Source of the DNA: Marinifilum flexuosum
GTDB lineage: Bacteria > Bacteroidota > Bacteroidia > Bacteroidales > Marinifilaceae
Assembly: GCF_003610555.1 (NCBI RefSeq)
Contig: NZ_RAPQ01000009.1
Coordinates: 744,001-808,000, forward strand
Direction of reading: 5' to 3'
Length of the DNA: 64,000 bases
Part shown: piece by piece, positions 27,107 through 34,016 of the stretch
Layout of the letters: each line of letters opens with the position of its first letter
Position numbering within the stretch: position 1 is the first letter of the stretch
Position numbers and translations under genes: made by a program
Notes under the pieces: model-generated
Databases searched by the model: none
The model's input: the letters and a program-made list of their open reading frames with translations, nothing else
Told to the model about the DNA's origin: nothing

Positions 27107-28414
27107 TCAAGAATTCACCTTGTTTTCCATTAGTTTTTCTGCCACCCATTTGTTGGTAACACTTTTGGGACGAATGATGGGTTGCCCCAGACCTTGGGCT
27201 AGAATATTCTGTGCACAAAAGCCTAAAACTCTTGAAACACCAAATAAAACAGTATAAAAATCGAACTGATTTAAGCCAAACTTATACAATAAGGATCCTG
27301 AAGCCGCATCCACATTTGGCCATGGATTAGCTACCTTTCCACCTTTATAGGTTTTTAAAATGTCAGGAACTACATGGAACAGCTTTTCAGCAATCTGGTA
27401 ACAAGCATCATCTGCACAATACTGCTTCCCAAAATTCATGAACTCCTTAAATCTCGGATCGGTTACCCTTAAAACTGCATGACCATAACCTGGGATTACC
27501 TTTCCTGCATCCAAAGTATCCAATACAAATTGTTTCACCTGATTTTCATCCACATCATCGCCACACTTTTCTTTTATCGCCAATATAAATCGTAAACATT
27601 CCTGATTTGCCAAACCATGAAGCGGACCAGCCAAGCCATTTAATCCTGCTGAAATCGCATAGTACAAATCAGACAATGCTGAATTCACAACTCTTGAAGT
27701 AAAAGCACTCACATTACCACCTTCATGATCGCAATGCAAAACCAGGTAGAGTCTCATCAAATTCGCGAATTCTTTACCTGAACCGGGTAAACCAAGCATT
27801 AATGCCAGGTTTGCCGCCCAATCCAATTCTGGATCTCTGGCAATTAGTTTACCATCACAAAACCTGATTCTATAAATTCCTGCTGCCAATTCAGGTAATT
27901 TGGCGATTACATTTAAAGCATCCTCTAAAGTATATTTCCAATAATCAGCCTTAGCAATGCCTTTTAAATAATTCTTCTTGAATATCGATTCTTGCTCCAT
28001 CGATAAAATTCCCAAACTTAACATGCTCATAGGGTGAGTATCCTTTGGCAATACCCTTAACATGTCCCAAGTATATTGAGGTACACCGGATCTTTCATTC
28101 AATTCATTCCGAAACTCCGACAAAAAATCTGGCCCCGGTAATTTTCCTGTACACAACAAAAAGAATATCTCTTCGGGAAACCTATCGGCAAGTTCCTCAA
28201 CCGTATATTCACCAATGTGAAGACCTGAATACGGATCAACAAAGGAAGTATTACAAACCAATGCTGTTAATCCTCTCATTCCACCATACACTTGTCCTAC
28301 CGTAACTTCGGAAAGAACAGTATCTCTTCCTCCTGCAAAAATCTGATCTATTTCATCCTTTAATTGAGTGAGGTTATTCTTAATTTCATTTCTTAAAATG
28401 GACATATCCAACAA
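27107..28414 (-). CDS. gltA: citrate synthase, mitochondrial-type
   Basis: A 435-residue citrate synthase that condenses oxaloacetate and acetyl-CoA at entry to the TCA cycle. Active-site motifs match the eukaryotic/mitochondrial form more than the usual bacterial hexameric one: 'NGLAGPLHGLANQE' (first catalytic His), 'VIPGYGHAVLRVTDPRF' (second His) and 'PNVDAASG' (catalytic Asp), plus 'HEGGNVSAFTSRVVNSALSD'. The N-terminal ~40 residues are a helical extension without targeting features. It is a single gene; array C replaces a terminator. The start may be M1 or M4 (MSILRNE). Confidence 0.93.
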   Translation of the reverse strand: MLDMSILRNEIKNNLTQLKDEIDQIFAGGRDTVLSEVTVGQVYGGMRGLTALVCNTSFVDPYSGLHIGEYTVEELADRFPEEIFFLLCTGKLPGPDFLSEFRNELNERSGVPQYTWDMLRVLPKDTHPMSMLSLGILSMEQESIFKKNYLKGIAKADYWKYTLEDALNVIAKLPELAAGIYRIRFCDGKLIARDPELDWAANLALMLGLPGSGKEFANLMRLYLVLHCDHEGGNVSAFTSRVVNSALSDLYYAISAGLNGLAGPLHGLANQECLRFILAIKEKCGDDVDENQVKQFVLDTLDAGKVIPGYGHAVLRVTDPRFKEFMNFGKQYCADDACYQIAEKLFHVVPDILKTYKGGKVANPWPNVDAASGSLLYKFGLNQFDFYTVLFGVSRVLGFCAQNILAQGLGQPIIRPKSVTNKWVAEKLMENKVNS

Positions 28415-28791
28415 CTTTAAACCGTAACAAAATCCAAAACAGAAGTATGCATTACTGCATTTTAATAGATAAAGGGAGTCTCTTTAATTTACGAAAAATC
28501 AGACAGATTCGCTATTAAATAGCTTATTTGCTTATCATGAAACAGAACCTATTAACCAAATTTATTTGTCGGCAATCTTACATTTACTACAGTTTAGCAA
28601 TTGCTTAACACTTTATCTAATACAATAATTATATCTTCATGTTAACTGAAATCATTTTAATACCGATTAGTATTTAATCCCGATAATTATCGGAAGATCA
28701 ATAACTTCATTCCATTTGTTATTCCTCTTAAATATCTATCGGCATTATCTTTAAATAACTTTTTAATATTAATGGTATAAATAAAAGCACA
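28415..28791. other. 377-bp divergent intergenic region
   Basis: AT-rich spacer between citrate synthase and the DoxX-like gene. The only clear structure is a perfect 14-bp palindrome CCGATAATTATCGG at 28680-28693, ~99 bp before the DoxX-like ATG, which could be an operator. A partial echo (TATCGGCATTATC) follows at ~28737. No promoter consensus or gene seen. Confidence 0.4.
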
Positions 28792-29151
28792 ATGGAAAAG
28801 CGAAATAAAATTATTTATTGGACCACAACCGGATTACTTACTGCCTTAATGTTAATGTCGGCAGGCATGTATTTTATGAATTACGAAATGGTGAGTGCAA
28901 CTTTTCTAAAATTAGGATTCCCAACTTTTGTAATTTATCCTTTAGCTGTAGCCAAACTGTTAGGATTAATTGCCATACTATCTAAAAAATCGCAATTATT
29001 AAAGGAATGGGCTTACGCCGGATTTTTCTTCGATTTTGTACTTGCCTTTTTTGCCCACATTATTGCGCAAGATGGAGAATTCGCTCCGGCACTCGTGGCA
29101 ATCATATTATTAGTAGTTTCGAGAATATATGATAACAAAGTGTTCAGGTAA
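28792..29151 (+). CDS. small DoxX-like membrane protein
   Basis: A 119-residue integral membrane protein with four predicted helices (~8-26, ~42-62, ~70-90, ~96-114). The 'MLMSAGMYFM...FLKLGFPTFVIYPLAVAKLLGLIAIL' arrangement matches the DoxX-like (DUF) family, whose members are linked to quinone or thiosulfate metabolism in some organisms. No catalytic residues can be assigned. Stand-alone gene; a cluster of hairpins follows. Confidence 0.75.
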   Translation: MEKRNKIIYWTTTGLLTALMLMSAGMYFMNYEMVSATFLKLGFPTFVIYPLAVAKLLGLIAILSKKSQLLKEWAYAGFFFDFVLAFFAHIIAQDGEFAPALVAIILLVVSRIYDNKVFR

Positions 29152-29170
29152 AACAAAGACATCTATCGCT

Positions 29171-29273
29171 GTCCCTGATTTGTAATCAGGGACCGTAGAG
29201 TTCTGAATTTTCAATTCAATAAATCGGATTATAAATCCTATACTCCAATCCTGTGATCTACAAATTCACAGGA
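29171..29273. repeat. cluster of four short hairpins, second REP-like family
   Basis: Within ~100 bp: GTCCCTGAT-TTGTA-ATCAGGGAC (29171-29193), TGAAT-loop-ATTCA (29204-29218), GGATT-ATA-AATCC (29226-29238) and TCCTGTGA-loop-TCACAGGA (29249-29273). The T/A-rich loops in stacked GATT/AATC stems look like a compact REP/BIME element. It starts 19 nt after the DoxX-like stop. Confidence 0.55.
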
Positions 29274-29298
29274 GCCAAAGATCGTACGATGACAAATT

Positions 29299-29410
29299 AT
29301 TTGCTCAAACAACTTGAGCAGCTTACCCAAACACATTGAGCAGTCTACTCAAACAACTTGGGCAGCTTACTCAAGCAACTTGGGTAGCATTACCCAAACG
29401 CCTTGAGTAG
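29299..29410. repeat. 22-bp hairpin minisatellite (array D)
   Basis: Units of 22, 22, 22 and 23 bp beginning at 29307, 29329, 29351 and 29373, with partial units at each end. Consensus core AACTTGRGCAGCTTACYC. TTGRG and CYCAA recur, so each unit can fold, best seen in TTGGGTA-GCAT-TACCCAA. It lies between converging genes. Confidence 0.72.
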
Positions 29411-29435
29411 TAAAAGTCAAAACGATGCAAAACAA

Positions 29436-29462
29436 AAAAGCATCCCTAAGTGGGATGCTTTT
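29436..29462 (-). terminator. terminator of the coiled-coil lipoprotein gene
   Basis: An 11-bp perfect stem AAAAGCATCCC / GGGATGCTTTT with a 5-nt loop; on the minus strand it is followed by further T. It begins 26 nt after the stop at 29488. The plus strand also ends in TTTT, so it could act in both directions. Confidence 0.85.
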
Positions 29463-29487
29463 GAATACAAGCTCTGTTTGTATTATA

Positions 29488-30357
29488 TTATTTCACTGCA
29501 ACAACTAAGTATTTTGAAGCTTTCCAGAATTCTTCAGGGTTTAAGATTGTAATTGCTTCAATCTCTTTTTCTGTTCCTTCTAATCTGTAAGAATCACTTG
29601 GGTGTGAAGTTACCAGGCTAACTTTTTTACCTGAAACTGGAATAGTTGTAGTTTGGGTAATGTCAATTTGGTTAAAGTTTTCTGGATTGATTTTTTGGTT
29701 CAATTTGTTTGTAGCACCAATTCCCAATAATCCACCTTGGCTAGTAACCACTTGTTTCATTTTCAATTCCTTGATATCGCCAATCACATAGTGTGCTGTA
29801 TTCAAGTCAGTAGTTTGCTCTTCAATAATTTTTGCCTTGTTTTCGTTCTCGGTGTTCAATGCTACAACAGTACCATTTAACTCAGTTACTTGTCCATTCA
29901 AGTTTTCAACTTCAACGTTCAATTGAGCAACTTGATCAGATAATGCTGCGATAGAAGCATCTTTTTCTTCAACTTGTGATTTTAAACCAGCAACCAATTT
30001 CTTTAGTTTCGAGTTTTGGTACCAGCTGTTCTTCAACTTCTTGTCCAGGTTTTCAATTTTAGCTCTGTTTTCTTCCAACAACTCACGAACCAGGTTCAAA
30101 TCATTTACCATTTGTTCTTTCTGTCCAACTGAAGGATTCTCATTGGCACTAACAGAAATGATCTGTTCTTTCTCCTTAATGATGTTCAGGTTTGCTGCAA
30201 TAACATCAAACGACTCAACAAACTCATCGATAGTAGAATCTTTCTCTTGAGCCATTACAGTTAACTGTTGATTCTGCTCACGAAGTTGTTTTAATTCTTT
30301 TTGGTTACAAGCTGTAAAAAATGGTAACACTAATAATGCAAATACTAACTTTCTCAT
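29488..30357 (-). CDS. coiled-coil lipoprotein of unknown function
   Basis: A 289-residue lipoprotein (lipobox FTAC after a 17-residue signal). Residues ~20-200 are almost continuous heptad coiled coil ('LNVEVENLNGQVTELNGTVVALNTENENKAKIIEEQ'). Residues ~205-289 form a small globular domain with 'VVTSQGGLLGIGATNKLNQKINPENFNQIDI' and 'VTSHPSDSYRLEG'. Proteins of this shape are widespread in Bacteroidota with no assigned function; an envelope spacer or scaffold role is a guess. Position +2 is Asn rather than Asp, which does not settle inner or outer membrane. Single gene with its own terminator. Confidence 0.75.
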   Translation of the reverse strand: MRKLVFALLVLPFFTACNQKELKQLREQNQQLTVMAQEKDSTIDEFVESFDVIAANLNIIKEKEQIISVSANENPSVGQKEQMVNDLNLVRELLEENRAKIENLDKKLKNSWYQNSKLKKLVAGLKSQVEEKDASIAALSDQVAQLNVEVENLNGQVTELNGTVVALNTENENKAKIIEEQTTDLNTAHYVIGDIKELKMKQVVTSQGGLLGIGATNKLNQKINPENFNQIDITQTTTIPVSGKKVSLVTSHPSDSYRLEGTEKEIEAITILNPEEFWKASKYLVVAVK

Positions 30358-30546
30358 AATTCTTAATTTTTTAAACAGGTTTACATCAATTCAAATTCAC
30401 AAATACTATATGAGAATACTGTGCCGTAAATATTTTTCATGCCAAAAGAAAATCACAAAACCCACTTAAACATTGATAATCTTACACTTTAGCTCTTTTT
30501 TATTTTTTGGCACATTAAAATATGGAGGATGGTTCGGACAAAAACC

Positions 30547-30625
30547 TGTGGTAAAGATTCCACACTTTGTAGAAAAGGATTCTACAAAAAAAGCCTGCAC
30601 AAGGCAGGCTGGAGGGTGTACCCTC
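30547..30625 (-). terminator. hairpin stack including the ROK gene terminator
   Basis: Four adjacent hairpins: TGTGG-loop-CCACA (30547-30564), TGTAGAA-AAGGA-TTCTACA (30568-30586), AGCCTGC-loop-GCAGGCT (30592-30610; on the minus strand followed by seven T, the intrinsic terminator) and GAGGGT-GT-ACCCTC (30612-30625). They lie 30-108 nt after the ROK stop at 30655. Confidence 0.75.
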
Positions 30626-30654
30626 GAAAAACTCCGAAGGCAATCGATTATCTT

Positions 30655-31605
30655 TTAATTCTTATTCCATATTAAGGCAGCAGCTCCCAATACGGCAGCA
30701 TTATCCTTAATTCCTGAAGGCAGAACTTGAATTTTACCTTTATATATAGGCATTAAATTTTTCTCTAGAGTTTCTCTTACTGGTTCAAACAAGATATCTC
30801 CAGCTTTGGCAAGACCTCCAAATAAGAAAATTGCTTTTGGACTGGTAACCGCTACTACATTTGCCAAAACTTCACCCAACATTTGAGCGGTATAAGCAAA
30901 AGTCTCGTTTGCAACAAGATCTCCTCTACCAGCAGCTTCAGCAACCATTTTGGCAGTTAATTCACTAAAAGGAATATCTCTCAGTTCACTATCACCTAAA
31001 TGTCTTGCCAATAATTTATATACCGATCGTTTTACTCCTGTAGCTGAAACATAGGTTTCCAAACAACCTTTTCTTCCACATCCACATTCGCGTCCACTCT
31101 TGCGAACAATCATATGTCCAACTTCTCCTGCAAAGCCATCGTGCCCGTATAGCAAATCTCCGTTTACCACAATACCACTTCCCAATCCGGTACCAAGTGT
31201 TATTACCATGAAGTTGTTCATGTCTTTTGCTGCACCAAATACTTTTTCTCCCATTGCAGCAGCATTGGCATCATTGGTAATCATTACCGGAACGTCCAAA
31301 CGCTCTTTAACCAAATCAACCAAAGGAACACTTCCCTTCCACTTTAAATTCGGAGCATTTTCAATCGTACCCGTATAATAACTTGCATTGGGTGCACCAA
31401 TTCCTACTCCAATGATATTTAAAACACCTTCATACTCCTTCAACTTAATCTGAACAAGTTCGAATAAATCATCAAGGTATTTATTAATGTCATCATGATT
31501 TTGTGTTGGTATGCTGCCTGTAACCAAACAATTCCCTTCACGATCAATACATCCAAAAACAGTATTGGTTCCTCCTATATCTATTCCTAAAGCAACTTCC
31601 TTCAT
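30655..31605 (-). CDS. ROK-family sugar kinase (glucokinase-like)
   Basis: A 316-residue ROK kinase: phosphate-binding loop GIDIGGTNTVFG near the N-terminus, sugar-binding 'TNDANAAAMGE' with the catalytic Asp, 'LGTGLGSGIVVNGDLLYG', and the ROK zinc motif CGCGRKGC preceded by 'GEVGHM'. No DNA-binding domain, so it is an enzyme rather than a ROK repressor. It probably phosphorylates glucose or a related hexose in the cytoplasm. The sugar MFS gene lies 30 nt upstream on the same strand, so permease and kinase form an operon. Confidence 0.9.
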   Translation of the reverse strand: MKEVALGIDIGGTNTVFGCIDREGNCLVTGSIPTQNHDDINKYLDDLFELVQIKLKEYEGVLNIIGVGIGAPNASYYTGTIENAPNLKWKGSVPLVDLVKERLDVPVMITNDANAAAMGEKVFGAAKDMNNFMVITLGTGLGSGIVVNGDLLYGHDGFAGEVGHMIVRKSGRECGCGRKGCLETYVSATGVKRSVYKLLARHLGDSELRDIPFSELTAKMVAEAAGRGDLVANETFAYTAQMLGEVLANVVAVTSPKAIFLFGGLAKAGDILFEPVRETLEKNLMPIYKGKIQVLPSGIKDNAAVLGAAALIWNKN

Positions 31606-31635
31606 TTCAATACTTTTCTTCTATTAATAAATGTC

Positions 31636-32862
31636 CTAATGTTTGTGTCCTTTTAATGCGTAATACAATATATATGCATAACACAAAATTGCAACAACAA
31701 AAGAATTAGCAAGACCAAAACTATCAGCCAAAATACCCATAATCATAGGAACAACTGCTCCTCCTACAATGGCAAGACACAAGATCCCTGATCCCTGGCT
31801 GGTATGCTTTCCTAGTCCATCAATTGCCAAGGTAAAAATGGTTGGGAACATGATTGAGTTGAATAATCCAACCAATACAATACTCCATAGTGCAACATAT
31901 CCAGTTGTCATCATACTAATTAAAATTAGGGCTACAACCATAACCGAATTAAATGCCAATACTTTGGCTGCCGACATTTTTTGCATAACTGCAGAACCAA
32001 TAAATCGGCCTACCATGGCACCTCCCCAAAATACAGAAACATATGTGGCTGCTTCGGCTTCACCAAATAAATGTAAGCCCTCATCACCAAAGTACATCAC
32101 CAAAGCACTACCGATTGCAACCTCGGCTCCAACATATGTGAATATTCCTATTGCTCCTAAAACCAAATGACGAAACTTCCAAGCTGATCCTTCAGCTTTT
32201 TCTTCTTCGGCATCCTGAATTTTAGGAAGCTTTACAAATGCAAAAATTACTGCAATTACAATTAAAGCTAACGCCAAACCTACGTAAGGCATCTGAACTG
32301 CTTCTGCCTTTCCTACACTATCAGTTGCAGTATTATCAAGAATTAACCAAGCACCAAAAATTGGAGCTACCGTTGTTCCTAGTGAATTAAATCCCTGAGT
32401 AAGATTCAATCTACTCGATGCAGTTTCAGGTGTACCCAATTCCGCTACATACGGATTTGCAGCCACCTGCAATACAACAATTCCAGATGCAAGAACAAAT
32501 AATGCAAACAAGAAGAATCCGTAGGATAAGAAATTGGCTGCAGGAAAAAACATTGCTGCCCCAATACCTGCTATTGTTAATCCTGTTACAATTCCCATTT
32601 TATATCCAATCTTGCCAATAATCCAACCAGCTGGCAAAGACATTAGAAAGTAAGCCCCAAAAAATGTGAACTGCACAAGCATTGCCTGCGTAATTGATAA
32701 ATCGAATAATCCTTTTAAGTGAGGAATTAGAATATCGTTCATACAGGTTAAAAATCCCCACATGAAAAATAATGAAGTTAGCAATGCCAATGCACCCTTA
32801 TAATTCATTCCGCCTTTAGCACCGGTTTTTTCCGAGCTGATATTTGTACTTATTGATACCAT
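31636..32862 (-). CDS. GluP/FucP-type MFS sugar permease
   Basis: A 408-residue, twelve-helix permease of the fucose/glucose-galactose H+ symporter group. Marks: '[22 protein letters not shown]' in TM1, '[23 protein letters not shown]' between TM2 and TM3, '[34 protein letters not shown]' in TM4-5 and '[12 protein letters not shown]' in TM8. The N-terminal 17 residues precede the conserved core, and M19 (MNYKG) is an alternative start. It imports hexose across the inner membrane for the adjacent ROK kinase. Divergent from an AraC-type regulator whose cupin domain may sense a sugar (inference). Confidence 0.9.
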   Translation of the reverse strand: MVSISTNISSEKTGAKGGMNYKGALALLTSLFFMWGFLTCMNDILIPHLKGLFDLSITQAMLVQFTFFGAYFLMSLPAGWIIGKIGYKMGIVTGLTIAGIGAAMFFPAANFLSYGFFLFALFVLASGIVVLQVAANPYVAELGTPETASSRLNLTQGFNSLGTTVAPIFGAWLILDNTATDSVGKAEAVQMPYVGLALALIVIAVIFAFVKLPKIQDAEEEKAEGSAWKFRHLVLGAIGIFTYVGAEVAIGSALVMYFGDEGLHLFGEAEAATYVSVFWGGAMVGRFIGSAVMQKMSAAKVLAFNSVMVVALILISMMTTGYVALWSIVLVGLFNSIMFPTIFTLAIDGLGKHTSQGSGILCLAIVGGAVVPMIMGILADSFGLANSFVVAILCYAYILYYALKGHKH

Positions 32863-32953
32863 ATCTTATTATTTCAATCGTTTGAGTTATTGCAAGACAA
32901 ATCTCTTTGATTTTCCAGTAAATGCATTTTACTATTTTATCATTTAATTGTAC

Positions 32954-32961
32954 TATATTTG
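32954..32961 (+). promoter_or_regulatory. possible -7 element for the AraC-type regulator
   Basis: TATATTTG matches TAnnTTTG on the plus strand, 148 nt before the ATG at 33110. No convincing -33 box. Confidence 0.4.
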
Positions 32962-33109
32962 CATCATCACTATACTAAGCCACTACATAAGCTAATACAT
33001 TATTACCATTAAGGAAATACGTATCAATTGGGAATTCAACACCCAAAATAAAAACATATTAGCAGTTTTTATAAATACAGCTGGCTTTAACTGATAAAAT
33101 AATACAATC

Positions 33110-33973
33110 ATGTCATTAATTTTAGAAGAAATTTCGGTCAAAAGGGAACATTCATTCCGTTCAAAAATTGATGTACTACCACACATTGAGGTACCTTGGC
33201 ATTACCATCCAGAGTATGAATTGATATTCATTGAAAAAAGTCATGGAACCCTGGTGGTGGGCGATTGTATCGATCATTTTAATGATGGTGACATGATCTT
33301 TATTGGTCCCAATACACCTCATATCATGAAAAATGATGATTTGTTTTATAGCAAAGAATCAGAAGAAAGAGTGATTGCCTGGGTGGTTCATTTCAAAGAA
33401 GATAGTTTTGGTAAAGAATTCTTTTTATTGCCTGAGATGAAAAGAATCAAAGAAATGCTAATCAATTCATTTAAAGGAATTCGTATTGATGGAAGTACCA
33501 AATACAAAATTATCCAGCTCCTACAAAATCTACATAACTCAGATTATTCACAAAGGATAATTATTCTATTACAAATCCTTCAATTAATAGCTCAATCAGA
33601 AGATCTGGAATATTTGGCGTCGGATAGTTTTGTAGAATCCTTTAAGCAAAGTAGCAATCAAAAACTATATAAGATATACGAATACGTTAGTGAGAACTTT
33701 CAACAAAAGATTGACCTAGATGAAGCTGCAAAAGTAGCGAATATGAGCAAAACAGCCTTTTGCAGGTTTTTTAAGAGCAAAACACAAAAAACATTTTCTG
33801 AATTTCTGAATGAGATGCGTATCAATTACGCACAAAAACTTCTTGCCGAAGGCAAGCTAACCGTAGCACAAATTGCCTATGAGTGTGGATTTAATAGTCC
33901 ATCCTATTTTAACAAGCAGTTTAAGGCAAATACAGGCAAAACTCCATTGCAGAAAAAGGAGCATTCATACTAA
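33110..33973 (+). CDS. AraC-family regulator with cupin sensor domain
   Basis: A 287-residue regulator: N-terminal cupin (~20-110; 'LPHIEVPWHYHPEYELIFIEKSHGTLVVGD' with histidines typical of sugar-sensing AraC proteins, 'GDMIFIGPNTPHIMKND'), linker, and two HTH motifs in the C-terminal ~100 residues ('IDLDEAAKVANMSKTAFCRFFK', 'LTVAQIAYECGFNSPSYFNKQFK'). Divergent from the sugar permease/ROK operon, the most economical target. It converges with the PUL regulator 43 nt away. Confidence 0.88.
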   Translation: MSLILEEISVKREHSFRSKIDVLPHIEVPWHYHPEYELIFIEKSHGTLVVGDCIDHFNDGDMIFIGPNTPHIMKNDDLFYSKESEERVIAWVVHFKEDSFGKEFFLLPEMKRIKEMLINSFKGIRIDGSTKYKIIQLLQNLHNSDYSQRIIILLQILQLIAQSEDLEYLASDSFVESFKQSSNQKLYKIYEYVSENFQQKIDLDEAAKVANMSKTAFCRFFKSKTQKTFSEFLNEMRINYAQKLLAEGKLTVAQIAYECGFNSPSYFNKQFKANTGKTPLQKKEHSY

Positions 33974-34016
33974 TACCCGATTAAACCGAGATTTCAACTT
34001 GTTTACAAATAGGTAA

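Noticed and set aside
29171-29273. tRNA or riboswitch
   Set aside because: Hairpins do not form a cloverleaf or known riboswitch core, and the element sits after a gene rather than before one.
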